A stretch of 13,423 nucleotides of DNA from positions 1 to 13,423 of the forward strand of contig DAIOHQ010000126.1 of NCBI GenBank assembly GCA_036744635.1, in the 5' to 3' direction. Under the pieces are notes generated by a model that was given only the letters and a program-made list of their open reading frames with translations, was not told the origin of the DNA and made no database searches. A program made the position numbers and the translations under genes. Source of the DNA: DAIOHQ01 sp036744635 (lineage in GTDB: Bacteria > Planctomycetota > Phycisphaerae > Tepidisphaerales > Tepidisphaeraceae). This document shows positions 1-6,934 of this stretch, one piece after another (position 1 is the first letter of the stretch; every line of letters begins with the position of its first letter).

Positions 1-54
1 GAGACACGGGTCTGCGAGTACGCCGACCTGTGGCACCCAAACTGACCCACTACC
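1..54 (+). repeat. Dispersed intergenic repeat, single arm, cut by window edge
   Basis: This stretch matches the right arm of the inverted-repeat element at 4001-4124, in the same orientation. Shared words include GTACGCCGACCTGTGGCACC and CAAACTGACCCA. Inside it CACGGGTC and GACCTGTG form a small hairpin around a 12-base loop. It may be one half of the same paired element, with the other arm outside the window. Confidence 0.75.
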
Positions 55-58
55 GGAA

Positions 59-79
59 ATCCGCTATCCGCGATCCCCC
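59..79 (+). repeat. Degenerate 7-bp tandem tract
   Basis: Three heptamers lie head to tail: ATCCGCT, ATCCGCG and ATCCCCC. The tract sits between the dispersed repeat and the deaminase start. It is short and could be chance on its own, but tracts with the same 7-base period occur at 644-671 and 9902-9968. Confidence 0.4.
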
Positions 80-102
80 TGCATCCTTATGATTTCCTGG
101 CG

Positions 103-573
103 ATGCCCGACTCCGATTGGATGAAACTTGCCATCGCCGAAGCCGGGAAGGGAATTTCCCAAGGCCAGACGCCCTTTGGTGCGGTCATCGTCCGCGACGG
201 CAACCTGCTGGCCGCCGCCCACAACCTCGTCTGGCAATCTGTCGATATCACCGCCCACGCCGAAATCGTCGCGCTCCGCCGCGCCTGTCAGACGCTTGCC
301 AGCATCGACCTGAGCGGCGGCGTGATCTATTCCACCTGCGAGCCTTGCCCCATGTGCTTCGCCGCCTGCCATTGGGCAAAACTTGCCCGAATCGTCTTCG
401 GCGCGGCCATCACCGACGCCGCCGCGGCCGGCTTTCACGAGCTGACCATCCCGAATAGTGAAATGAAATCCCGCGGCGGCAGTCCCATCGAAATCGTCCC
501 CGGCTTTCTCCGCGAAGAATGCGCGCAGCTCTTCCGTACCTGGAGCGCCAACCCGAATGCGCGACACTATTGA
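103..573 (+). CDS. GuaD-like nucleoside/guanine deaminase (CDA fold)
   Basis: This 156-aa protein belongs to the zinc-dependent cytidine deaminase superfamily, which hydrolyses the amino group of nucleobases or nucleosides. The zinc site is visible: His52 and the proton-shuttle Glu54 in HAEIVAL, then Cys82 and Cys85 in CEPCPMC. Upstream, PFGAVIV (24-30) is the usual substrate-side loop. The length and the C-terminal end (FRTW...NARHY) resemble Bacillus-type guanine deaminase GuaD, whose C-terminus completes a swapped active site, more than the tRNA deaminase TadA. Guanine deamination to xanthine is therefore the favoured but unproven role. The start at 103 has no clear Shine-Dalgarno; ATG 121 is an alternative that would remove six residues. 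The gene converges on the CBS gene across a 107-bp gap. Confidence 0.85.
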   Translation: MPDSDWMKLAIAEAGKGISQGQTPFGAVIVRDGNLLAAAHNLVWQSVDITAHAEIVALRRACQTLASIDLSGGVIYSTCEPCPMCFAACHWAKLARIVFGAAITDAAAAGFHELTIPNSEMKSRGGSPIEIVPGFLREECAQLFRTWSANPNARHY

Positions 574-643
574 GATAGCCCTCGCTGCGGGAGACGCCGC
601 AAATGCACTCGGCGGTGAACAGCCGGAAGACAAATAATTCCTG

Positions 644-671
644 CTGCCGACTGCCCACCGCCGACCACCGA
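644..671 (+). repeat. Degenerate 7-bp tandem tract (CTGCCGA-like units)
   Basis: Four successive heptamers, CTGCCGA, CTGCCCA, CCGCCGA and CCACCGA, fill 28 bases of the gap between two convergent genes, ending just before the CBS gene stop. I see no clear terminator hairpin in this gap, so the tract is its main recognisable content. Confidence 0.55.
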
Positions 672-680
672 CTAACTCTC

Positions 681-1118
681 CTAATACGCCGGCGCCGATG
701 GCGCATGCTCCGACACCCGCTCCAGCACTTCACCGCTGAGGCTCCGGTCGCGGGTATGGGTGGCGATGTCTCCGAGCGAAACGATGCCGACCGCATGTTT
801 GTTGCGGTCGAGCACCAGCAGCCGGCGGATCTGCTTTTCTTCCATGATCCGGGCCGCCTCATCCACATCGTCATCCTCAAAACAATACGTCACATCCGGC
901 GTCATCGCGTCCGACACCATCGTCCTGCTCGGATCGCACCCTTCGGCGACCGCCCGCACCGCGATATCTCGGTCGGTCAACATGCCAATGAGTTTCTCGC
1001 CGGTGCAGACCGGCAGCGCGCCGACATCCAGCGAACGCATCTTCTCGGCCGCTTCCTTCAACGTCGCCCCGGGCGGAACTTCCGCGACTCCGCGCGTCAT
1101 CACATCCTTGAGCAACAT
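681..1118 (-). CDS. Tandem CBS-domain protein
   Basis: This 145-aa protein is made of two CBS domains (about 2-60 and 67-128), which pair into a Bateman module that normally binds adenosine nucleotides and signals energy or stress state. Each half shows the typical pattern: DVMTRGV with GALPVC...LIGMLTDRDI, and DAMTPDV with IRRLLVLD...AVGIVSLGDI. No catalytic or transport domain is attached, so it is a free-standing regulator with an unknown partner. The ATG at 1118 is chosen because AAAGGAG sits six bases upstream; the open frame extends to 1349 but that stretch is not CBS-like. It is divergent from the DUF6496-type gene at 1319, which uses nearly the same leader (GAAAGGAGCA), so the two may be expressed under similar conditions. 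Confidence 0.88.
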   Translation of the reverse strand: MLLKDVMTRGVAEVPPGATLKEAAEKMRSLDVGALPVCTGEKLIGMLTDRDIAVRAVAEGCDPSRTMVSDAMTPDVTYCFEDDDVDEAARIMEEKQIRRLLVLDRNKHAVGIVSLGDIATHTRDRSLSGEVLERVSEHAPSAPAY

Positions 1119-1318
1119 GACATGCTCCTTTCTACAGAAGACAACAACATCCCCCCGGCTCCGATAATTGTTCGCTCGTTCAAGTAGGCAGGGCAAGTGA
1201 AAAATCCGCGGAAGATAATAAATTTCGCAGGGCAGAAATTGCCGGCAGGGGCACTCTCTTTGCAGCGCGGGTGACTTTGGTCCGGGGGGAGCCGTTTTGG
1301 ATATTTGAAAGGAGCACC

Positions 1319-1822
1319 ATGCCGGAAAAACAGACCATCGAACGGGCAAAACAGGACAAACGTGAAGGCAAGGCGGCCAGCACGCAGGCCGGCGAGTTCA
1401 TCCGCGAGGAAATGCACCACATTCGCGAAGGCAGGCACGGCGCCCGCTCGGCCAAGCAGGCCATCGCCATTGGCCTGTCCAAGGCGAGGCAGGCCGGCGT
1501 CGATCTGCCTCCTCCGGGAAAGGGTGAGGTCTCGGAGAAAACACGAAAAAGCGCCCAACATGCTTACGCCCGCGGCCAGTCGCACCCCGGTCACAAGCCG
1601 TCGGCCACGCGCTCGCGGGCGACCGAGAAGGCGCTGAAACGCGAAGGACATCGCGCCGCCTCGCACGAGGCGCTGTCGCGTCAGGCGCACGCCGCCGCCG
1701 GCCAGCGCACCGCCGCCGAGCGCTCCGCCACGGCAGAAAAGGCCGCCCGCACCAAAGGCCCCGCCGAGCGCTCCGCCGCCGCGAAAAAAGCCGCCCGCAC
1801 CCGCGAGCGCGCCCAATCCTGA
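1319..1822 (+). CDS. DUF6496-type basic Lys/Arg/Ala-rich protein
   Basis: This 167-aa protein is very rich in Ala, Lys and Arg. Its N-terminal half (about 1-65) contains EKQTIERAKQDKREGK, STQAGEF, REGRHGARSAKQAIAIGLSK and ARQAGVDLPPP, which I recognise as the DUF6496 pattern. The second half (about 70-167) is a low-complexity tail in which AERSA-type and KAAR-type units recur, like histone-H1-style tails. A DNA-binding or chromatin-like role is a reasonable guess from composition only. ATG 1319 is preferred over the upstream in-frame ATG at 1271 because AAAGGAG lies six bases before it and the family starts at this point. It is divergent from the CBS gene, with 200 bp between the two starts. 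Confidence 0.82.
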   Translation: MPEKQTIERAKQDKREGKAASTQAGEFIREEMHHIREGRHGARSAKQAIAIGLSKARQAGVDLPPPGKGEVSEKTRKSAQHAYARGQSHPGHKPSATRSRATEKALKREGHRAASHEALSRQAHAAAGQRTAAERSATAEKAARTKGPAERSAAAKKAARTRERAQS

Positions 1823-1847
1823 TGCCGGGTCGTCGTTGCCGCGCATA

Positions 1848-2007
1848 GGTGGTGCGGACATTCTTGTCTGCAATGGCTGGATTAATGGCAGGTGTACTCA
1901 CCTGTCTGAATCCGGCCATATGTAGCCTTCAATGTGGCCGGACTCGGGCGGATGAGTACATCCACCGCTCCTCCGGCCACGGCAGACACAGGAATGTCCG
2001 CCCCACC
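1848..2007 (+). repeat. 160-bp imperfect palindrome, MITE/BIME-like
   Basis: The outer arms are 1848-1871 and 1981-2007; both read GGTGG(T/G)GCGGACATTC when taken from the outside. The inner arms also pair: GTACTCA near 1893 with TGAGTAC near 1953, and TCCGGCCA (1911-1918) with TGGCCGGA (1935-1942), leaving a 16-base loop. The whole unit can fold into one long cruciform. A third copy of the outer word starts at 13404. No open reading frame or transposase is inside. It occupies about half of the 344-bp gap between the DUF6496-type gene and the oxidoreductase. Confidence 0.8.
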
Positions 2008-2166
2008 GAGCAGAGGAGGGTGCAATTCATTGCACCTGTTAGTGTTCGCTGTGAACTCTCTGATTGAATCCCCGCTCTCCCAAGCGCCCCACGCTCTTTG
2101 CACCCCCGCCGTTTCATCCCTAAAATTCCGACCGTTGTTTCCAACTTCACCCTGAAAGGATCCGCA
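2008..2166 (+). other. Leader of the oxidoreductase gene, no gene seen
   Basis: Together with the palindrome this forms a 344-bp gap without a gene. It holds a short palindrome TGCAATTCATTGCA (2021-2034) and, at its end, the ribosome binding site GAAAGGA (2154-2160) of the following gene. I see no convincing -35/-10 pair and no conserved RNA structure. Confidence 0.4.
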
Positions 2167-3219
2167 ATGTCCATCCCTCTCGGCTTCATCGGCGCCGGCA
2201 ACATCGTCACCTTTCACATGCAAAACGCCCAGACCCTGGAGATCCCCATGCTGGGCGTGGCCGACGTGAATCTCCCCGCCGCCCAGGCGGCTTCCGCCAA
2301 ATATGGCGTCACCAAGGCGTACGCCGACTACCGCGAGATGCTCGCCGACAAATCCATCAAGGCGGTGGTGATCGGCACGCCCAACCGCTTCCACGCCGAG
2401 CAGGCCATCGCCGCCCTCGAAGCCGGCAAGCACGTCTTCCTGGAAAAGCCGATGGCGATGAACGTCGGCGAATCCGATGCGATCATCGCGGCCATGAAAA
2501 AATCCGGCAAGATTGTGCAGATGGGAATGGTCAACCGCTTCCGCGGCGCCGCCCAGGTCCTCAAGACCTTCATCGAGGCCGGCAAGTGCGGCACCATCTA
2601 TTCCGGCCAGGCCTACTGGTATCGCCGCCGCGGCATTCCCGGCTTCGGCGGATGGTTCACCACCCGCAGCATGTCCGGCGGCGGCGCCCTGATCGACATC
2701 GGCGTTCACCTGCTCGACCTCGCCCTCTACCTGATGGGTTTTCCCAAGCCCGTGGCCGTCTCCGGCCAGACCTACAACATCTGGAAAGACATCAAGGAAT
2801 ACGTCTACACCAGCATGTGGGGCAAGCCGCTCCCCGAAGGCAAGAAGGATGTGGATGATTACGCCCTGGCCCTGATCCGCTTCGAAAATGGCGCCACCCT
2901 CAACCTCAACGTCTCTTGGGCCATCAACATCGAGACGATGAATCCCGAGCAAGGCGTGCGCCTCTTCGGCGACAAGGGCGGCGTGGCCCTGCTGGGCGAT
3001 GTGCCGCATATCCTGGCCGAGGAAAACCGCCATATCGTGGATGTGCACCCCCAGTTCGCCGCGACCAATCCCGGCGTCGAGGAGTTGAAGCATTTCATCG
3101 AGTGCATCGCCGAGAACCGCCAGCCCCTCGCCACCGCCGAACAAGGCCGCACCGTCCAGTCCATCCTCGATGCCATCTATCGCTCCAGTGAACAAGGCAG
3201 GGAAGTGGCGGTGGCGTAG
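2167..3219 (+). CDS. Gfo/Idh/MocA family NAD(P)-dependent oxidoreductase
   Basis: This 350-aa protein has the standard two-domain layout. The N-terminal Rossmann fold begins GFIGAGNI (6-13), and the signature EKP is at 93-95, its Lys contacting cofactor and substrate. The C-terminal domain carries GGGALIDIGVHLLDLALYLMG (171-191), with Asp177 and His181 in the positions of the catalytic Asp/His pair. All key residues of an active dehydrogenase are present. Members oxidise or reduce sugars, inositols and similar polyols; the substrate cannot be read from the sequence, and there are no transporters or sugar enzymes adjacent. The start at 2167 follows AAAGGA by six bases; the open frame reaches back to 2098 but that extension is not family-like. 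The gene appears to be monocistronic. Confidence 0.9.
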   Translation: MSIPLGFIGAGNIVTFHMQNAQTLEIPMLGVADVNLPAAQAASAKYGVTKAYADYREMLADKSIKAVVIGTPNRFHAEQAIAALEAGKHVFLEKPMAMNVGESDAIIAAMKKSGKIVQMGMVNRFRGAAQVLKTFIEAGKCGTIYSGQAYWYRRRGIPGFGGWFTTRSMSGGGALIDIGVHLLDLALYLMGFPKPVAVSGQTYNIWKDIKEYVYTSMWGKPLPEGKKDVDDYALALIRFENGATLNLNVSWAINIETMNPEQGVRLFGDKGGVALLGDVPHILAEENRHIVDVHPQFAATNPGVEELKHFIECIAENRQPLATAEQGRTVQSILDAIYRSSEQGREVAVA

Positions 3220-3474
3220 GTTGCCGCTCGGGCTTACGTGCCGTTGATAGGAGAGGCGGCAGGGATGCTGGCGGAGCGACGCTCTTATCGTCCAAGTGGA
3301 CGAGTGCGATTGGGACGGCGGAGGGGCTTGTCCGAAAGCAGATGCTTCACCTGATTGAATCTTATCGCCATCGCAGCGGTGGTCGCTGCTGGAGAGGCGT
3401 CGGCACGCGGCTGGGTGCGCATCGTCATCATGCAGCTTTCGCCTGGAACTCTTCGCACGTTTTGGTCAAGCTGG

Positions 3475-3903
3475 TCAGGCATCTCTAGACTCCGGTGGAA
3501 GCGACACAACTATTCTACGTTCAATCAGGAGCTCTTGGCTACACCAAAGTTGCAAACGGTATTCTCCCGCCGCCGGGAACTCAAGATTATTCATGCTCAT
3601 CATTAATTCGGCAACCATTCTGGGATCTGTGAACTCGAACTCCGCCTGAGCCTCAAAAATCGGTGGATTTTCTTCGTCCGCATCCACGAAAACGATTCGC
3701 AGCGGCGTCTTGCCTCGCCCATCAGTCATCGCCACATACAGCGCAACTTGCCCGATCCGCGCAGGCAGCACAGTCGTAAAAATAGCTGAAAATAGACCGA
3801 GAAGCGTTTTCTTTCCGCTCGATGGATCGACGTAGATCGAATCTGCAATAATCATCGCCAACACATACGGCGATTGCTGGTCCACCTTTTCATTGTCGGC
3901 CAT
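3475..3903 (-). CDS. DUF6941-type conserved hypothetical protein
   Basis: This 142-aa soluble protein has no signal peptide or membrane segment. Features that look like the DUF6941 family are SPYVLAMIIADSIYVDPSSGKKTLLGLFSA near the N-terminus, VALYVAMTDGRGKTPLRI in the middle, and FPAAGEYRLQLWCSQELLIERRI near the end. It reads as a beta-rich sandwich fold. To my knowledge the family has no established function. ATG 3903 is chosen because AAAGGA stands 6-7 bases upstream; the open frame extends 21 residues further but is low-complexity there. The 255-bp gap downstream (3220-3474) holds no gene I can support. A 65-aa frame (3285-3482) starts inside the stop codon region but looks non-coding. 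Confidence 0.75.
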   Translation of the reverse strand: MADNEKVDQQSPYVLAMIIADSIYVDPSSGKKTLLGLFSAIFTTVLPARIGQVALYVAMTDGRGKTPLRIVFVDADEENPPIFEAQAEFEFTDPRMVAELMMSMNNLEFPAAGEYRLQLWCSQELLIERRIVVSLPPESRDA

Positions 3904-4000
3904 CGCTAATCCTTTCGATTGCTCTTCTGCCCCGGCTACGGCCCCGGCGCCGCTCTTTTCAGTCACATGCCACTCACGTCAAACCGTCGCAATCCTGCGC

Positions 4001-4124
4001 AATGGGTCAGTTTGAAATTTCTGGGTGCCACAGGTCGCGGTACTCCGAGACCTGTGCAGTATAGCGACGCAGTAAGACACAGGTCTTCGAGTACGCCGAC
4101 CTGTGGCACCCAAACTGACCCATT
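4001..4124 (+). repeat. Inverted-repeat element, two hairpins head to head
   Basis: The ends AATGGGTCAGTTTG (4001-4014) and CAAACTGACCCATT (4111-4124) are perfect inverted repeats. Each arm also has its own hairpin: CACAGGTC pairs with GACCTGTG around a GTACTC or GAGTAC loop region. The left arm carries a nine-base insertion (AAATTTCTG) lacking in the right arm and in the copy at 1-54. The layout is that of a BIME or MITE derived from a REP-like unit. It fills most of the 308-bp gap between the DUF6941-type gene and the SDR gene; nothing else is seen in that gap. Confidence 0.85.
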
Positions 4125-4211
4125 ACCCAATCCTGCCAAGTTCAGCGAACACCCCAACCTATCGCGGGGGCTGCGTGCGAACGTGCAGAGATGCGTCGGA
4201 CGTTTATTTCC

Positions 4212-5030
4212 TCACTGCCGATTCCCCTCTTCCATCTCCCGGCGATGGTCCGACATGACGCGATCCCCCAGGCGCGGGAAGAGGGCGTTGAGCGCCAGTG
4301 CCCAGCGCACCGGACCAAACGGCCACAATTCCGGACGTGGCCGCGCTATCGCCTTTACCATGCTTCGCGCAACTTTTTCCGCCGACATGCGCTTCGCCCC
4401 GCTGCGGTTCGGAATCGTCGCATGCGCCTTCTCCGCGGCCACGTCGAAAAATTCCGTCTCCGTCCCCACCGGGTGTACGCTGGTCACCGCGATTCCCCGC
4501 GGGCGAAGCTCCACCCGCAGCGCCTCGGCGATCGAAAGCTGCGCCGCCTTGGTCGACGAATAGACGCCGAACCACGGCAGCCCCCGCCGCGCTGCCCCGG
4601 ATGACACGATCATCACCTGCCCGCGCCAGCCATCGCGGCGCTGTTGCTTCTCCATCAGCGGCACTGCCGCGCGGATGCAATCGAGCGTGCCGAACAGATT
4701 CGTCTCGTACATCGCCCGAACCTCCTCATGCGACGTCTCCGTAACCGGCCGGGCCATCCCATATCCGGCATTGCAGACCAGCGTGTCAATCCGGCCGAAA
4801 TGCGCTGTCGCCTGCTCAATAAGCCGCCGGCAATCCTCCTCTTTCGCCACATCGCACGCCACCGCCAGGTGCCCGCCGCCCAGCTCGCGATTCAGCCCCT
4901 CCAGCCGGTCCAGCCGCCGCGCCGCCAAAGCCAGCTTCGCCCCCCGCCCGTGCAGCGCAACCGCCAGCGCCCGGCCAATGCCGGCGCTGGCCCCGGTGAT
5001 CACCACCACCATCTCCTCGATTCGGCGCAT
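4212..5030 (-). CDS. Classical short-chain dehydrogenase/reductase (SDR)
   Basis: This 272-aa protein has all landmarks of a classical SDR: cofactor loop TGASAGIG (12-19), NAG (87-89), Asn111, Ser144 in IVSSGA and the Tyr157-x3-Lys161 catalytic pair in YSSTK. The Ala-Arg-Arg after the second strand (LAARRLDRL) suggests NADP(H) preference; this is an inference. The C-terminal region (RPRPELWPFGPVRWALALNALFPRLGD) is longer than the core and amphipathic, as in SDRs that associate with membranes or lipids. The substrate is unknown. The start at 5030 follows GGGAG by six bases. It is divergent from the secreted protein at 5079, with only 48 bp between them, so the two must share a compact promoter region. 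Confidence 0.88.
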   Translation of the reverse strand: MRRIEEMVVVITGASAGIGRALAVALHGRGAKLALAARRLDRLEGLNRELGGGHLAVACDVAKEEDCRRLIEQATAHFGRIDTLVCNAGYGMARPVTETSHEEVRAMYETNLFGTLDCIRAAVPLMEKQQRRDGWRGQVMIVSSGAARRGLPWFGVYSSTKAAQLSIAEALRVELRPRGIAVTSVHPVGTETEFFDVAAEKAHATIPNRSGAKRMSAEKVARSMVKAIARPRPELWPFGPVRWALALNALFPRLGDRVMSDHRREMEEGNRQ

Positions 5031-5078
5031 CGGCGGCTCCCATCATCGCTGCAACTTTCCGCAGCGCACGTCGTCAAC

Positions 5079-5549
5079 ATGCATATGCGAAACCTGCCTG
5101 TCTTTCTGCTGGCCGTGCTGATCCTACATCTTCCCGCCCGCGCCGCCACGACCGCGCCCACGACCGCGCCCGACACGACGCAGCCGGCCGCGCCGCTGGC
5201 GGTCGAGCTAAAGGTGAAAGGGGACACCCATCGCATCGGCCAGCCGCTCAACCTGGTATTTCGGGTGGTGAATAAATCAAAAGAGTCGCAGTCTTTCGTG
5301 GCGTTCAGTTGCTCCTGGTCGGAGCACTGGCAGCTCAGCGACAAGTCGGTGGAACTGCCGCCCATCGCCTGTGCAAAAAATTTCCCCAAGCAATACACCC
5401 TCGCCCCCGGCGAGGTCTACGAGCGCGAGGCCGCCGCCACCATCGCCGCCGGCACCAAACCCGGCGAGATCACCCTCAAGGCCGGCTTCACCCCTCACAA
5501 TTCCGACACGACGCTCTGGAGCGATGAGATCAAAATCAAACTCGAGTAG
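5079..5549 (+). CDS. Secreted Ig-like beta-sandwich protein, BsuPI-like
   Basis: This 156-aa protein begins with a signal peptide: a short basic start (MHMRN), a hydrophobic core (PVFLLAVLILHL) and a probable cleavage site after PARA (residues 19-22). A Thr/Ala/Pro-rich linker (23-41) follows, then a single beta-rich domain (41-156). It contains LNLVFRVVNKSKES, a Cys78/Cys98 pair that could form a disulfide, the turn LAPGE (108-112) and a C-terminal WSDEIKIKLE strand. This resembles the BsuPI-type/Ig-like domains of unknown exported proteins; enzymatic residues are not seen. The open frame extends upstream to 4644, antisense to the SDR gene, and that part is rejected. ATG 5085 is an alternative start. 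No lipobox cysteine is present. Confidence 0.7.
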   Translation: MHMRNLPVFLLAVLILHLPARAATTAPTTAPDTTQPAAPLAVELKVKGDTHRIGQPLNLVFRVVNKSKESQSFVAFSCSWSEHWQLSDKSVELPPIACAKNFPKQYTLAPGEVYEREAAATIAAGTKPGEITLKAGFTPHNSDTTLWSDEIKIKLE

Positions 5550-5575
5550 CGAGATATCATAGGGATGAACGCTTA

Positions 5576-5785
5576 CTACCTTCTGAATCCATTCCGCAAT
5601 CCATGTCCAAGAGCCGCCAAGAATATGGCGATGCCGCCGGCAAAGATGAAGACTCCGACAACATTCTGAGGCGGACTGGATCCATCACACACAATGGCGC
5701 CGATTCCAATGAGCACGTACGAGAGCACCCAATCCCGCCAGAACGGGCGACGCAGGAAACGCCGCGATGGATGATCATCGTGCAT
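5576..5785 (-). CDS. 69-aa small membrane protein, two TM segments
   Basis: I do not recognise this protein. It has a basic N-terminus (HPSRRFLRRPFWR), a hydrophobic segment at about 17-34 (DWVLSYVLIGIGAIVC), a short polar loop with Pro-Pro, a second segment at about 41-60 (NVVGVFIFAGGIAIFLAALG) and a basic tail RNGFRR. The positive-inside rule places both ends in the cytoplasm. Its ATG lies eight bases after the stop of the GH109-like gene, so it is probably the last gene of that operon. The ribosome binding site is weak. It may be overlooked in routine annotation because of its size. Hydrophobic pattern and operon position are the only support. Confidence 0.55.
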   Translation of the reverse strand: MHDDHPSRRFLRRPFWRDWVLSYVLIGIGAIVCDGSSPPQNVVGVFIFAGGIAIFLAALGHGLRNGFRR

Positions 5786-5793
5786 CGGTTGTC

Positions 5794-6918
5794 TCACCAC
5801 TCCCGCGAATCCGGCACGGCCAGCCATTGGCCATCCTGCAGCACCGACTGCTGGGAGACCAGGCCGGGGAGGGTCATGTCCATGGCTTCGTGGATGCCGA
5901 TGGGGCAGGGGGCCTGGCCGCGGATGGCGCGGACGAAGTCGTAGACTTCGAAGAAATCGCCGCCGCCGTGGCCGGCGCGCAGCGCTTCGGGCGGGGGATT
6001 CCGCCATAACTCCGGCATGTACTGCCCGGCCAGCGAATCGATCGTCATCAGCTCATTAAGATCATGCCAGCGGATTTCACTGGAGAGCTGGCGGAACCAG
6101 ATGCGGTGAGCATCGTCGGGCGCGCCTCGCGAGCTTTCGTAGACGCCATCCACCCCCTGCACCTGGTAATTGTTGCAGGCGTGCGGGCGGTCGGTAACCA
6201 TGTCCAGGCGAATCTTGATCAGCACGCCCCTGGCCGTCTTGGCGAGCATGGTGGAAGTATCCTGCGCGTACGGCTCGCCGCGCGGGTCCTTGTATTTGCT
6301 CCTGCCGGAATTCTCGCAGCAGACGCGGGTGACGCGGTCGCCGGGCAGCCACTGCATGATCGGGCCGAGGCTGTGCGTGCCGTAGGTAATCCCCGCGATG
6401 CCGGTCTGCCATTGCCGCCGCCACTTGGTGATCTCGTTGAGCACCTTGAGCTCGTGCAGATACTCGGCCTCGGCATAGATGATGTCGCCGAACAGCCCGC
6501 GGCGGATCAGCTCTTTCACCAGCACATTCTGCTTAATGTAGGTGTAGTTTTCGGCCATCATGTAGACGGCTTTGGACTTTTTGGCGGCGCGGACGAGGTC
6601 CCTGCACTCCTCTACCGACACCGCGGCCGGCACCTCGCACAGCACGCTGATGTCGCGCTGCAGGGCGGCGATCGACTGCGGCACGTGCAGCGGCATGGGA
6701 GTGCCCACCACCAGCGCGTCAATGTCGCTGCGGTCGAGCATCTCATCGTAGCTGGTGTACTTTTCCGCCGCCCCGAGCGTGCGCGCCGCTTCCTCGAGCG
6801 GCTCGGCGCGATTATCGCAGACGGCGTGGATCACCGCGCCGTTGGCCTCGATCCCCAGGCGAAAACCGCCGCCGCGCCCGGCGGCGCCGACGATTCCGAA
6901 GCGCAGCTTGTCACGCAT
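5794..6918 (-). CDS. GH109-like Gfo/Idh/MocA protein (EVP/YxxH variant)
   Basis: This 374-aa protein has the Gfo/Idh/MocA fold, but its signature residues differ from ordinary dehydrogenases. The cofactor loop reads GIVGAAGRGG (8-17). The EKP motif is replaced by EVPAA (95-99). ENYTY (123-127) and GLFGDIIYAEAEYLHEL (141-157) follow, and the second domain has YGTHSLGP (179-186), giving Tyr179 and His182. EVPAA, the EN-Y motif and Y-x-x-H-x-LGP are the pattern of glycoside hydrolase family 109, whose members use a bound NAD in a redox-assisted cleavage of N-acetylhexosaminides. Glycoside cleavage is thus a reasonable hypothesis, not a demonstrated activity. No Tat signal is seen, unlike many GH109 enzymes. 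The start at 6918 follows AAAGGGG. It sits 16 bp after the PUR-type gene, in one operon. Confidence 0.8.
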   Translation of the reverse strand: MRDKLRFGIVGAAGRGGGFRLGIEANGAVIHAVCDNRAEPLEEAARTLGAAEKYTSYDEMLDRSDIDALVVGTPMPLHVPQSIAALQRDISVLCEVPAAVSVEECRDLVRAAKKSKAVYMMAENYTYIKQNVLVKELIRRGLFGDIIYAEAEYLHELKVLNEITKWRRQWQTGIAGITYGTHSLGPIMQWLPGDRVTRVCCENSGRSKYKDPRGEPYAQDTSTMLAKTARGVLIKIRLDMVTDRPHACNNYQVQGVDGVYESSRGAPDDAHRIWFRQLSSEIRWHDLNELMTIDSLAGQYMPELWRNPPPEALRAGHGGGDFFEVYDFVRAIRGQAPCPIGIHEAMDMTLPGLVSQQSVLQDGQWLAVPDSREW

Positions 6919-6934
6919 GGCCACCCCTTTCGCG

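Noticed and set aside
1882..3195. 437-aa minus-strand open frame antisense to the oxidoreductase
   Set aside because: It mirrors the codon structure of the well-supported Gfo/Idh/MocA gene, has Gly/Ala/Asp/His-rich shadow composition and matches no family.
3285..3482. 65-aa minus-strand frame whose ATG overlaps the stop of the DUF6941-type gene
   Set aside because: The overlap geometry is attractive, but the composition looks random, no family is recognised, and the 255-bp gap shows no other support.
4644..5078. N-terminal extension of the secreted protein
   Set aside because: This part is antisense to the SDR gene, whereas a clear signal peptide begins at 5079.
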